Virus record (IMG/VR): IMGVR_UViG_3300027770_002684
Span: 1-53,524 of that record
From: a virus
Reading direction: 5' to 3' (one strand)
DNA: 53,524 bases
Part shown: positions 26,926 to 36,435 of the stretch, one piece after another
Layout of the letters: each line of letters begins with the position of its first letter
How positions within the stretch are numbered: position 1 is the stretch's first letter
Made by a program: the position numbers and the translations under genes
Notes under the pieces: model-generated
The model's database searches: none
What the model was told of the DNA's origin: nothing
What the model saw: the letters and a program-made list of their open reading frames with translations, nothing else

Positions 26926-27486
26926 ATGTTTGAATTACATCAGTCTACTAATTCCGAAGGTAGTTTAGCCGAAGTATGGATAGATAAAAAATCTAAAATT
27001 TGTAAAAAATATTACAAACCTAATGGTATAACTGTTAGTGGCAAGTCTAATGAATATGATTCAATGAGAATAGTTACTAAATTATTTAATAATGAAATAT
27101 ATTGGACAACTAAATTAAAATCTGATCTCATATTAGAAACTTATGAATATGGGAAATTAGATAACAATGAAGGCTTTTATATATTACAAGAATATGTAGG
27201 GACTGACTTATTAACTTATTACAAAAATGAAACTCTACATCAATTGTTTCCTAACATAATTGAACAAGTAGAGGAAATTTTTAAATTATTTCAAATAAAC
27301 GGAATCTACAAAATAAATAATGCTCTAAGTAATATGACAGGTATGAATGGTAAAATTAAAGCCTTTGATTTTAAATATGCAGAACATCGCACTTATAAAA
27401 ACAAAGATAAAGAGATTAACAGTATTGAACAATGGCTTTCTAAAATAGATCCTACAATGAAACATAGACTAATGAAATATCTTTAG
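26926..27486 (+). CDS. Kinase-like fold protein, degenerate active site
   Basis: This 186-residue protein follows a minimal protein-kinase layout. NSEGSLAEVWID (about 9-20) resembles the Gly loop and KICKKYYK the Lys strand. Glu57 sits in a helix, and FYILQEYVGTDLL (about 84-96) resembles the hinge. YKINNALSNM (about 128-137) stands where the H-R-D-x-x-x-x-N loop would be, and AFDFK (about 146-150) where D-F-G would be. The catalytic HRD Asp is missing, so it may be a pseudokinase or a small-molecule kinase relative. Low similarity; treat as a hypothesis. Confidence 0.5.
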   Translation: MFELHQSTNSEGSLAEVWIDKKSKICKKYYKPNGITVSGKSNEYDSMRIVTKLFNNEIYWTTKLKSDLILETYEYGKLDNNEGFYILQEYVGTDLLTYYKNETLHQLFPNIIEQVEEIFKLFQINGIYKINNALSNMTGMNGKIKAFDFKYAEHRTYKNKDKEINSIEQWLSKIDPTMKHRLMKYL

Positions 27487-27487
27487 T

Positions 27488-28066
27488 TTATTTTATTCCA
27501 ATTAACATAAATCTTGTAAATTTCCAGTCAGGATATACAAATTCAAGTTCTCCCTTGTACAAAGTTTTATTTGTTTGATACATGTGGCAGAAATCATCTA
27601 ATGATTCGGAATATACAACATGATCATCGTGCTTCATATTATTACCTTGAATTGCAACATATGTACCTTTAGGAATATTATGCCACCAATCCATTGAATC
27701 AAAATGCTCTGTACTAGTATTAATTATTAAATCCGGTTTACCTAGAATAGGATTTAAAGTAGAGCAGTCAGCGGTGTGGGCCTTAAACTGCCACTCCTGA
27801 TAAACCCAATTTTCATTAATCATATCAGCGACTGATTCACATTCGAGATCTACATCATAACTCCGTATGGTTGATATATTAATATTGCCACGAGATTTTA
27901 ATAAGAATGCAGTAGTGGCGTACCAACCACCGTATATCCATATGGAATCAATTTTATCAAACAGGTTTTCTAATTGTTCGCATAACCAAATTTTGCTACC
28001 AATTTGTCCGCTACTAAATGCATCTTTTAAATTATTGTTAAGTTGATTCACAATATTATAATTCAC
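27488..28066 (-). CDS. SAM-dependent methyltransferase-like protein
   Basis: This 192-residue protein has IDSIWIYGGWYATTAFLLKSRG as a Rossmann first strand and loop, RSYDVDLECESVADMIN with an acidic strand-2 end, and GKPDLIINTSTEHFDSMDWW at strand 4. LVFVYPDWKFTRFMLIGIK-like strands close it. That fits a class I methyltransferase core without a canonical GxGxG. It overlaps the twitch radical SAM gene by 11 bases and ends a four-gene minus operon (30376 to 27488). Confidence 0.55.
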   Translation of the reverse strand: MNYNIVNQLNNNLKDAFSSGQIGSKIWLCEQLENLFDKIDSIWIYGGWYATTAFLLKSRGNINISTIRSYDVDLECESVADMINENWVYQEWQFKAHTADCSTLNPILGKPDLIINTSTEHFDSMDWWHNIPKGTYVAIQGNNMKHDDHVVYSESLDDFCHMYQTNKTLYKGELEFVYPDWKFTRFMLIGIK

Positions 28067-29312
28067 TAATTGCTTTTCTTATACATTTCATTTCTGGAAT
28101 AACAGCAAATGTATCTTCATTACGCAACTCATCTAATTGTTTGGTTGTATTTAAGAAACGTTTAGCAGAATTGATATCCCAGGGCTTGGTTAGTTCGTGT
28201 AAAATGTGTTTGAATATATTATCAAGATTAGTGTTATATTTTTCATTGTATGCAGTAATGAACCTTGTTAATTTTTCAATAGTTTCTTTTCTATAATCAT
28301 CGGGTAATATACTTACATGATACATTGCAGGTTGTTCTAATAAATTAATAAAAAAGTTATTATAATTTAACAGGTAATATTTATTATGCCTAATGACTCC
28401 AACACTGACCAGATGTTCAATAATTTCTGGTAATCTATTAACATTCCAGGCTCCGATAGTCATACCGGGTCTTAAAATAATATTGTTATGTTTTGATAGT
28501 TCTTTTAGGTTTTCCTCGACTTTACTCCATACTGTTCCGCTACGAATCAATTCTGCTCTAGGTCCTATTTCATCAATACTAGGCCAAACTTCAAGTTTTC
28601 CAAAATTCCACTGTTTCCAATAATCAATAATATTTTTCTTTCCATATGTTAACACACTACAGTTTGTATTGTAACTAAGTTTAACATCAAATCGTTTATT
28701 TTCTACTAGCATATTGAGAATTTGCCAATGCTCGGGCATCAATAACGGTTCTCCACCTGCAAAATAAATTCGTTTCACGGAATTAATCTGCTCTTTTAGA
28801 AAGTCGAAATTAGTTTGATCACCTACTGATTCAATATTCCATACTTTCTCTTGATCAGTATATCCTAATTTTTTAGCGTCAGGTACCCATGTAGAACTAT
28901 AATCAGGTCCACAACTTCTACATTTAAAATTACAAAGATTACTAAATCGAAAGTCCCAATACTTTAATTTCATTTCTGTACAGGTTCCATCCTCGAGCGT
29001 TATCTCGGGTATTTTTTTAATAACATCTATAAAATCTCTGTTATGATAGGTACGGCCGCTTTCTCCTGTGATTTTTTCTCTATTAAAACATTTATTACAT
29101 ATCTTTGGCTCGATACCGTTAATCATGTCCTTACGTAACTGTTTCATTTTATCACTGTTCCAAATTTCAATCACGGTCTCTGTTTTTAGGTCGCCAACAT
29201 AATGATTGTGAGTCGAAGTTAAGCAGCATGGGATTACTTTACCATTGGGCTCAAAAGCCAGATGTGTCCATGGCAACGCACATATGGTATCTGTATTTTT
29301 TAATTTCGTCAT
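28056..29312 (-). CDS. Twitch-domain radical SAM protein (N-terminal twitch type)
   Basis: This 418-residue protein begins with a SPASM/twitch-like segment: ICALPWTHLAFEPNGKVIPCC with C11, C29 and C30, then IWNSDKMKQLRKDMINGIEPK and ICNKCFNRE with C72 and C75. The radical SAM core follows with CNFKCRSC, using C127, C131 and C134, then GGEP at 186-189. This N-terminal arrangement is that of the N_Twi_rSAM family seen in phage and environmental genomes. It probably carries one auxiliary cluster. Substrate unknown. Confidence 0.9.
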   Translation of the reverse strand: MTKLKNTDTICALPWTHLAFEPNGKVIPCCLTSTHNHYVGDLKTETVIEIWNSDKMKQLRKDMINGIEPKICNKCFNREKITGESGRTYHNRDFIDVIKKIPEITLEDGTCTEMKLKYWDFRFSNLCNFKCRSCGPDYSSTWVPDAKKLGYTDQEKVWNIESVGDQTNFDFLKEQINSVKRIYFAGGEPLLMPEHWQILNMLVENKRFDVKLSYNTNCSVLTYGKKNIIDYWKQWNFGKLEVWPSIDEIGPRAELIRSGTVWSKVEENLKELSKHNNIILRPGMTIGAWNVNRLPEIIEHLVSVGVIRHNKYYLLNYNNFFINLLEQPAMYHVSILPDDYRKETIEKLTRFITAYNEKYNTNLDNIFKHILHELTKPWDINSAKRFLNTTKQLDELRNEDTFAVIPEMKCIRKAISEL

Positions 29313-29318
29313 ATTATT

Positions 29319-30362
29319 TTAATCTAATTGTGTATTGTTATTGACTTCTAACATCCAGTCAATTTCTTCTTGGGTATAGATCATTATTTTGTTTGTTTTA
29401 ATATCATGGAGAAGATCTGCTGTGACGTTTTTAGTTATGTTTCTGCAATCATTATATAGACGTTTAGCAAAATCCAGTTTACCTGGTTGCATCATAATTT
29501 TGACACTTAACCAGTTGATTTTATCAGAGTTACCGGCATAAGCACTTGCCAGATTTTTTATAAATTTGTTGTACATCGTGGAATTTTCTAAATAAGTCAG
29601 ATGTGCTGAAAATCCAATGTCACTTACCTGTGCGAGTTCGTGATAATAGGTTTCGTTATGTGTTCCGTTGGTTGTTGTATGAACAATATGGAATAAATCA
29701 TTACGTAAATGTTTTACAAACTCCAGGTAATTAGGATTAAAAGTAGGTTCGCCACCTGTAAACACAAACTTCATTTTTTGTCCATTACTCCAGTATCTTG
29801 TTAAACTGTATAATCCATGCATTAAAGAGCCCAATGATTTATGAGACTCGTAGTTATTATGGCTCGATGGAGCACAATACCAACATTCGTAATTACATCG
29901 TCTACCAAGTTCCCATATCACTAATTTATAATGTTTCACCACTCCACAAAATATAGTATCATGATCGGTTATATTTTCTACCAGATTATGATTTGAATAG
30001 TCTATCTCCTTCATAGAATTTAACGTGACAATATCTGTTTGTTCTAAATTCTTCACTTTAGGAGTTTGCATATCAGATGCACATAGACAAGAATTCTTTT
30101 TACATTGAATCCAATCTCTCGGTCCTCCGTTGTCTGAAAAATAAGAAGCATATATACTACCGATAATACCGCCTTCTCGACAGGTTCCTCGATAAACTAA
30201 TCCATCATGCTGTATGTATAAAGATCTAAGCCCAACTGAACACCACCAATCTTTCCAATTATTAAGATGTAAGGAATGTAATTTATCTGCATCGTAAACT
30301 GCGATTTCTTTTTTATTTAAAAAAAGTATTTTTTGTTCATCTATTTTTGTTAAGTCGGCCAT
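29319..30362 (-). CDS. Radical SAM protein with N-terminal cysteine module (order reversed relative to 21062)
   Basis: This 347-residue protein has a Cys-rich module at about 37-100: WWCSVG, YRGTCREGGIIGSI, CKKNSCLC, with C41, C61, C87, C92 and C94. It is plainly homologous to the C-terminal module of the protein at 21062. The radical SAM core then follows with CNYECWYC, using C156, C160 and C163, and GGEP at 203-206. The domain order is therefore swapped between the two proteins. It lies between a glycosyltransferase and the twitch radical SAM protein in one operon. Confidence 0.88.
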   Translation of the reverse strand: MADLTKIDEQKILFLNKKEIAVYDADKLHSLHLNNWKDWWCSVGLRSLYIQHDGLVYRGTCREGGIIGSIYASYFSDNGGPRDWIQCKKNSCLCASDMQTPKVKNLEQTDIVTLNSMKEIDYSNHNLVENITDHDTIFCGVVKHYKLVIWELGRRCNYECWYCAPSSHNNYESHKSLGSLMHGLYSLTRYWSNGQKMKFVFTGGEPTFNPNYLEFVKHLRNDLFHIVHTTTNGTHNETYYHELAQVSDIGFSAHLTYLENSTMYNKFIKNLASAYAGNSDKINWLSVKIMMQPGKLDFAKRLYNDCRNITKNVTADLLHDIKTNKIMIYTQEEIDWMLEVNNNTQLD

Positions 30363-30375
30363 TGGTATATTTTCC

Positions 30376-31542
30376 TTAACAATTATTAAATTTCTCTTTT
30401 AACCAATCTCTATTGTTAATAAGATTAATTGTATCTGGATCATTGATATGTTGCCTTACCCATTTTTCGGCAATATGTGCTGCATCTATAGCATATTGTG
30501 CAAATGGTTGATCGCTTGATTTCATCCATCCTTCTAATCGATCTTGATTTTCTTTATTATCCGGATCTTGATGTATATTGTAACATAACTTCGCACACTC
30601 TCTGAATGCACTTCTCCATGTAGAATACTCATCTGTGTTGAATGCTGTGATATTACTAATCGTATTGACTACTTTGAGATTACTTCCAATTGTGGTCGAC
30701 ATATCTAAAGTTGTCCAACTGGTCGCATCCTCTATTACCTGTTTAGAAAATAACTTGACTCCACCATACCCATAAACTAATCCATTGATAGGATTTTGTG
30801 CTCTCCATATATGTGTACAGTCTCTATCAAATATGCCCGGCTGGTAATCAAAATTAAAATCATCTACTAACCATGCGTCGCCATCTACTACATAGAACAT
30901 GTCTGTGGTAGATAATTTGGCTGCTGCTTGGTGTGCATTGAATATGCCCGCGACTCCGTCTACCCGCTTGGCCCACGGTGCTTTCTCTAATACTCGTTGC
31001 CAATTTTCTTCCGCATTGGATTCGTGATAACTGATGAATACTACATCGAGATGTTGGGGCAATGCAGGAGTTAACTCTCCCATATCCTTTACACCTTTAG
31101 ATACCTTATTCTCTGCTGAACATTTGAATGCCCAAACATCTTGATCCTTGACATACCATACTAATTCGTAAAATGTATCCCAAAGGTCAGGAACAAATGT
31201 CAATGTGGGATCATTCTCAAACTCAACAGATAGGGATATGTTTGGATTCCTCTCCCATTTTAATATTGGTATATCGATATTGTAATAGGATCCAATCTCC
31301 CAATTTTTAGGAAATAGTTTGGCTACCCATTTGTTTTTGTAATTCCAAACAATACAACAGGTTGTTTCTTCATCGTAATCTGAATAATTAAAAAGATTAA
31401 TATCTTCTTCGGAAAAATTAAAATTTATTGCTAAGAATTGATCATGCTGGCCTCTATCCAGAGCATGTAAGGCCCAATCATATCCAATGGAATCACCTTT
31501 CCATTTTACTCGTTTAACTTGTTCGTAAGGTATTGTATGCAT
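30376..31542 (-). CDS. Glycosyltransferase-like protein (GT-A type)
   Basis: This 388-residue protein has LDVVFISYHESNAEENW (about 165-181) as a first nucleotide-binding strand and MFYVVDGDAWLVDDF with D-x-D at 220-222 for metal-nucleotide binding. An N-terminal beta-rich domain of about 150 residues precedes it. Similar proteins occur near tail fibres of aquatic T4-like phages. It is the first gene of a minus operon with two radical SAM genes and the methyltransferase-like gene. Acceptor unknown. Confidence 0.7.
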   Translation of the reverse strand: MHTIPYEQVKRVKWKGDSIGYDWALHALDRGQHDQFLAINFNFSEEDINLFNYSDYDEETTCCIVWNYKNKWVAKLFPKNWEIGSYYNIDIPILKWERNPNISLSVEFENDPTLTFVPDLWDTFYELVWYVKDQDVWAFKCSAENKVSKGVKDMGELTPALPQHLDVVFISYHESNAEENWQRVLEKAPWAKRVDGVAGIFNAHQAAAKLSTTDMFYVVDGDAWLVDDFNFDYQPGIFDRDCTHIWRAQNPINGLVYGYGGVKLFSKQVIEDATSWTTLDMSTTIGSNLKVVNTISNITAFNTDEYSTWRSAFRECAKLCYNIHQDPDNKENQDRLEGWMKSSDQPFAQYAIDAAHIAEKWVRQHINDPDTINLINNRDWLKEKFNNC

Positions 31543-31588
31543 AATACAGTAATTATGCTACAATTACAACAATAAATCAAGTCTTGAG

Positions 31589-33952
31589 TTAACTGGGGAT
31601 TTTTACTATAGAGGTAGCGGTAGTTGCTGTCTTGTCACGAGTATTGTAATTGAATCCTATGAATAAGTAGGTAGTTGTAGGATCTTTTAGTAACGGCAAG
31701 GGAGATGCATAAAAAGTTAAAGGCCATGCTATAGTAAGTGCGCTTGCAAATCCAATACCCCATCCGTTAAACAGAACATTGTGTCCCGAACTGTTAACGG
31801 TATATCTAGCACCGGTAGCATCCTGCATAATCCATCCGGGTTGTATCTGCATTGTATCTGAATTTTCGGGTAACACCCAACCCGATCCATTGGGAGGTGT
31901 GCTGCCATTTACATCAACAGTAACTAAAATTTGATTATATCTACCACCAATATCAATGCCAGAATAATAATGGAATGCTCTGGTTAAATTATTAATAGTG
32001 TTATAGGTGCTGGTGGTAATAGTAGAAGTATTGAATACGGTTAGATTATTCAATTCGACTTTTATTGTTCCGTATCCGTCATCTGTCACAACAAACATAG
32101 ATCCAATAGATCCAAATTCACCAAAGTAACTACTATAATCCGAAGTAGTGGTAGTTTTTATTACATAATCTTTACTGTAATATGTAGCAGCATCACCTGT
32201 AAACGGAATCCTATATACCTTGGACCAATTGCCATAATCTGAATACTGATGACCTAATCCGAGGTCTTCGACAGATATATTAGGATTTACAGGCCCTGCA
32301 TGAGAGGAGAAAACAGTTTGTAATGATGTGGCAACAGAACCATTATTTGTAATAGAACGAATATATGATGAATTATCTATCACTGTACTATTCTGTAAAG
32401 TTAATACTATTGTTTCATTTCCTGATATCGTATTACTTGGATAACCATTGATATCTGGCATCTGTGTAGAAGTTAAATTATTAGTAGGCGGATCAAAACT
32501 TGCCTGTGTTTGATAAAGAGCAATACCACGAACATATCTGAAGTTGCTGATATATCCTGAAAAATATGATCCTCCCGCTAAATCGGCACCTATAATTAAA
32601 TCACCAACATAATTCCAATCAGTAGTTAATGTGGTTTGATTTACAATAGATCCATTAATATATATAGTGACTAAATTTGAATCATCGCGTTGAACAGCCA
32701 CATGTGTCCATTGATTTATAGGATTAGTGATAGATTGTTGTATTAATAGAGATGATCCGTTCCAAACTTGTATATCCGGTGTATCAGTGCTTAAGAATAA
32801 CCTAAATGCGCCACCGGCACCACCCCAAGAAGCAATAGTTCCTATGCCAACTGCGGCGTCGGGATAAACCCATGCTTCTATTGTAAACGCTAATATATGT
32901 ATAGGTGGAGTTGAAGGTATACTTAGATATTGAGTACTTCCATTAAAACTACCTGCGTATAATTGAGATGGAACAAAGGTAGTAGTTGTAACTACCAATA
33001 CACCTGAGCTCGTACCTACACCTATAGTCATAACTCTGTGATCGTCTTCGAGGTCATAGCTAACACCAACGATACTGTTGTCATGACTTACTGGACTTAA
33101 CCAACTGCTGAGATTTTTATTAATAGCGTGATCTATGAATACTGTAGCAGTATTGGTTACAATGTGTGTTGCCCCATTTGCAGATATAGTCAAGTCAGCA
33201 GTATAAGTTCCATTGGCATTATCAATAATATCAGGATCAAATTTTGCTGTTATAGAATTAGTGCCGGTACTCAATATAGTCCAAGCTGGACTTCCTGAAA
33301 TAGTTCCACTTACATCTATAATGGTATCAGGTGATTCAATAGTATTAAAAATTGGTATGATGGTATATTTTTGTATCTCGGGTTTACCATATAGTGTTGT
33401 ACTGGTTGTAAATCCTGTAGGGGTTGGTCTAAAATTTTGAGTATCTAATACTAACTGATGAGTTCGATATTTAACAGATCCGTTGACACTATTCGATTTG
33501 AAAATAAACCAATTTATATATTCCCCTGCGTAGTAGGCGATATATGCGCCTGAAACCAATACCTGATCACCGGGTTGTATAGTAATAGGCAAATTATTGT
33601 TGTTGACATTCATTATTGGCTCTATAACACCCGGATAGACAGTTGTTAGAACTTCTGTGATTGTTAATACTGCGTTCCCTTTGTTACTTAAATATAGCGT
33701 TTGAAAGGTGCTCGTTGAATAAGGATTCATTATAAAGTCAGGGGCTATAACATTCTCTGTTGTAGCAGAAGATGATACCGATAATAAAGGATATGAGTTA
33801 AGGGTATATTCACCTGTATATGGAATTTCAACTCCGTCGAGAGTCAATGTTGTTTTTACATCTGGTAGATACCCGGTTAATTTTGAATTAAGCGGTATGG
33901 TATGACCAATTTGGCTACCAATCTGTATATTAGCATCAAATGATGTAGCCAT
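31589..33952 (-). CDS. Tail structural protein with LamG/concanavalin A-like lectin domain
   Basis: 787 residues from the ATG at 33952 (AGGAAAATATAAA upstream), which follows the previous stop directly. The central region (about residues 330-480) has SFNGSTQYLSIPS, FTIEAWVYPD, WTHVAVQRD and YFSGYISNFRYVRG, the strand set of a LamG_3-type lectin fold. The first half resembles repeated beta sandwiches. Carbohydrate binding at the virion surface is likely. Confidence 0.8.
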   Translation of the reverse strand: MATSFDANIQIGSQIGHTIPLNSKLTGYLPDVKTTLTLDGVEIPYTGEYTLNSYPLLSVSSSATTENVIAPDFIMNPYSTSTFQTLYLSNKGNAVLTITEVLTTVYPGVIEPIMNVNNNNLPITIQPGDQVLVSGAYIAYYAGEYINWFIFKSNSVNGSVKYRTHQLVLDTQNFRPTPTGFTTSTTLYGKPEIQKYTIIPIFNTIESPDTIIDVSGTISGSPAWTILSTGTNSITAKFDPDIIDNANGTYTADLTISANGATHIVTNTATVFIDHAINKNLSSWLSPVSHDNSIVGVSYDLEDDHRVMTIGVGTSSGVLVVTTTTFVPSQLYAGSFNGSTQYLSIPSTPPIHILAFTIEAWVYPDAAVGIGTIASWGGAGGAFRLFLSTDTPDIQVWNGSSLLIQQSITNPINQWTHVAVQRDDSNLVTIYINGSIVNQTTLTTDWNYVGDLIIGADLAGGSYFSGYISNFRYVRGIALYQTQASFDPPTNNLTSTQMPDINGYPSNTISGNETIVLTLQNSTVIDNSSYIRSITNNGSVATSLQTVFSSHAGPVNPNISVEDLGLGHQYSDYGNWSKVYRIPFTGDAATYYSKDYVIKTTTTSDYSSYFGEFGSIGSMFVVTDDGYGTIKVELNNLTVFNTSTITTSTYNTINNLTRAFHYYSGIDIGGRYNQILVTVDVNGSTPPNGSGWVLPENSDTMQIQPGWIMQDATGARYTVNSSGHNVLFNGWGIGFASALTIAWPLTFYASPLPLLKDPTTTYLFIGFNYNTRDKTATTATSIVKIPS

Positions 33953-33953
33953 T

Positions 33954-35537
33954 TTATATTTTCCTATCCGATGTTGTATTCCATAGAGAGTTAAAGTCTT
34001 GCTCTTTAACGCACACACCTATTAAAAAACAAACCGGTTCACCAAAGAATCTTAAAAATTTTCCTAACCAATTTCCTTTTTCCAACACTCCCATCTTGTA
34101 AGCCAGTTCTTCTGCCCTGGCCATCATTAATGGATATATTATTTTTTCTGCTAATGGAGACCTACGCATAAGTCTTACGTAGGGAATAGCCCAGTATTGA
34201 TATCCTCTAACAGTTGCTGGTGAAAGATAGGTAAATGTATACTCCATGTCCGCTCTCCATACATCCTTAGGCATCATACCTTTACGATAAAAATAAGTGC
34301 AGATAACACGGCTGCTGTTGCCGCCGCCAGGCGAGCTTTGTTGAGTGGTGTTAACACTGGTTGTTCCAGCATCGCTACTACCTTCTGATCCCGGTGATGC
34401 ATCTGTTTTACTGAAGGATGTGTCTCCAGTTTGATTGTTAACGGAAATTGTATTTGTGGATCCATCACTGTAACTGAATGTAGTGACAGTATATGACGGT
34501 CGACCACCACCCCCTCCGCTTGAGGTTACTGTTACTGTGTAGTCTGGTGTTGCAGGAGGAGGTGGATTGTTTATTGTTATATAATTGTGAATGTAGGCCA
34601 CTATAGGAGTAGAAGGCAACTGTGTAGCATATATGGTCACAGTTGATGCATAATTTGATCCGGCAGATGCACTGCCACTTGGATTATAATTGATAATAAA
34701 TGTAGCCTGTGATCCTACAGGTATGTTAACCAAACTCTTGTTAGATGTAAATGTAATCTCATTGTTAGATACAGGGGTGCTACCTGGTTGATCACTCATC
34801 TGTACTGTTTGACCATCACCTAATACGGCTATAATTGATTGCGAATTGTTATAACCATTGTAATTGGCAGTGAACCCTATATCAAGATTATTGGTGCTAT
34901 TCATCGTCAAATAATTGGTAGATGTAAAGAACAACATTGGATTACTAACAACAACTGTGGATTGATTTGGTAATTTATTAACAGTTAGAGTTGTACCATT
35001 TATTGCTGTAATTACAGCATTATCGGCTAACTCATAACCATTTTGAATTATCTGCCAACCTATACCTAAATGGTCGGAATTAGCTACTGTTATTTTATCA
35101 GTGCTGGTAGAGAATGTAACAGTTCCTCCGATAACAGGAGTACCCGAATATGTACCACTCATGGTTAATATTGTTGGGGAAAGCACATTCACCACTGATC
35201 TACCAGTTAGTCCATTACCCGATGCGACCCAGCCGGATTGTATTCCTGTGGTATTATTAACTGTTAGCGTTACTCCGGTCATTGTGGTGTAGGTCGGAAG
35301 CCTATCACGTGTATCAGATAGGAAATCCTTTTCTAAATAATCACCATATAGATATCTTTTGTTGTATGTTTCTCTTGTATTGTTTCTGCTGTCCGACGTG
35401 TATCCTCCCCATCCGGAGTAATCGGCCACGTGGACTGTATTATTATTGTCTTCATAAACAATATAATTTATGTCAATATCGTGTGTACCCTTATTGGATA
35501 GGTTGAATACAATTGGTGTTGCTGCTGTGGTTGGCAT
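33954..35537 (-). CDS. Tail structural protein with repeated beta segments and a conserved C-terminal domain
   Basis: This 527-residue protein has several repeats of a T-V-x-N-x-T-G-I...GWx-x-x-G-x-G-L unit in residues 85-280, then a Gly/Ser/Thr-rich linker at about 330-410. The helical C-terminal domain (VICTYFYRKGMMPKDVW, GYQYWAIPYVRLMRRSP) is of a type I know from phage tail and baseplate proteins. Between the two 3' structural genes, stops and starts are 2-5 bases apart. Confidence 0.72.
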   Translation of the reverse strand: MPTTAATPIVFNLSNKGTHDIDINYIVYEDNNNTVHVADYSGWGGYTSDSRNNTRETYNKRYLYGDYLEKDFLSDTRDRLPTYTTMTGVTLTVNNTTGIQSGWVASGNGLTGRSVVNVLSPTILTMSGTYSGTPVIGGTVTFSTSTDKITVANSDHLGIGWQIIQNGYELADNAVITAINGTTLTVNKLPNQSTVVVSNPMLFFTSTNYLTMNSTNNLDIGFTANYNGYNNSQSIIAVLGDGQTVQMSDQPGSTPVSNNEITFTSNKSLVNIPVGSQATFIINYNPSGSASAGSNYASTVTIYATQLPSTPIVAYIHNYITINNPPPPATPDYTVTVTSSGGGGGRPSYTVTTFSYSDGSTNTISVNNQTGDTSFSKTDASPGSEGSSDAGTTSVNTTQQSSPGGGNSSRVICTYFYRKGMMPKDVWRADMEYTFTYLSPATVRGYQYWAIPYVRLMRRSPLAEKIIYPLMMARAEELAYKMGVLEKGNWLGKFLRFFGEPVCFLIGVCVKEQDFNSLWNTTSDRKI

Positions 35538-35538
35538 A

Positions 35539-36348
35539 TTATAAAACTATATTGTAAGTTCCCACGGCTGGACTGATCAGCAAGTTTGGACTTGCACTAT
35601 TGCCGTATTCTATGGTAAAATCTACTCTGGATTGATCATTTGATCGGTTGGCAATCACATTGACATATAGTGTACCGCTGGTATAATATGTGGATGTATC
35701 ACCAATTAGATATTCGTCTCTTCTATACTTATATTGATTACTGTTTACAAGGTAGTTGATAAAATTAGACCATTCGCCGTCGAGATCGTTTATTAATCCG
35801 GTGCTGGTATTGTAGTAAGGAATCCAAGTTAGATAGTTACCTTGATTGAAATAGTATCTGGCTGCTAATCTATTACGAAATGCACATGTTACCCGATGCG
35901 TTATCTGTGTAATATCATTCGCTCCCCAGACTAATGTCCTTGTACTGGTTCCGCCGTTAGGAAGAATATTAGAACTGGTTCCGCCTCCTACTAAATTTAC
36001 ACGAAAATATTGATCAGGGTGACTGGTATATCTCCTATTATTATTATTCAACCAATTGGCTACATCAGTAAGCGAATTAGTAAATCCTGCGGCCACGATC
36101 GTGGTCCCAGTAACTACATAAGATATGCTGGTGTTGGCGTTGGTTATGTGGCTATGCGCTACATTTATATCATCAAGGAGTCTATTATATTCTCTGGCAT
36201 TTACTACAGTGGTTACGGCAGTTGCAGGATTGGACGACAATAAGGGTAATCCCCAACCATTCTCATTTAATCCTAATATATCTTCTATAAGATAATGTAC
36301 CGTATTATAATCGGCGGCGGCAATGGGTGTATTGGTAGTTACGGTCAT
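35539..36348 (-). CDS. Virion structural protein
   Basis: This 269-residue protein has helical N-terminal half (NTPIAAADYNTVHYLIEDILGLNENGWG, AREYNRLLDDINVAHSH) and a beta-rich C-terminal half. It resembles a family of structural proteins in aquatic T4-like phages. It is the first gene of the minus run down to 31589. The 87-base gap to the divergent gene at 36436 is AT-rich. Confidence 0.65.
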   Translation of the reverse strand: MTVTTNTPIAAADYNTVHYLIEDILGLNENGWGLPLLSSNPATAVTTVVNAREYNRLLDDINVAHSHITNANTSISYVVTGTTIVAAGFTNSLTDVANWLNNNNRRYTSHPDQYFRVNLVGGGTSSNILPNGGTSTRTLVWGANDITQITHRVTCAFRNRLAARYYFNQGNYLTWIPYYNTSTGLINDLDGEWSNFINYLVNSNQYKYRRDEYLIGDTSTYYTSGTLYVNVIANRSNDQSRVDFTIEYGNSASPNLLISPAVGTYNIVL

Positions 36349-36435
36349 GTTGGTTTTATCTAATACAATATTTAGCCAATATTATTTTCTCCGGTATTGA
36401 CTTAACAATTAAATACGCTTATAATAAACAAATAT

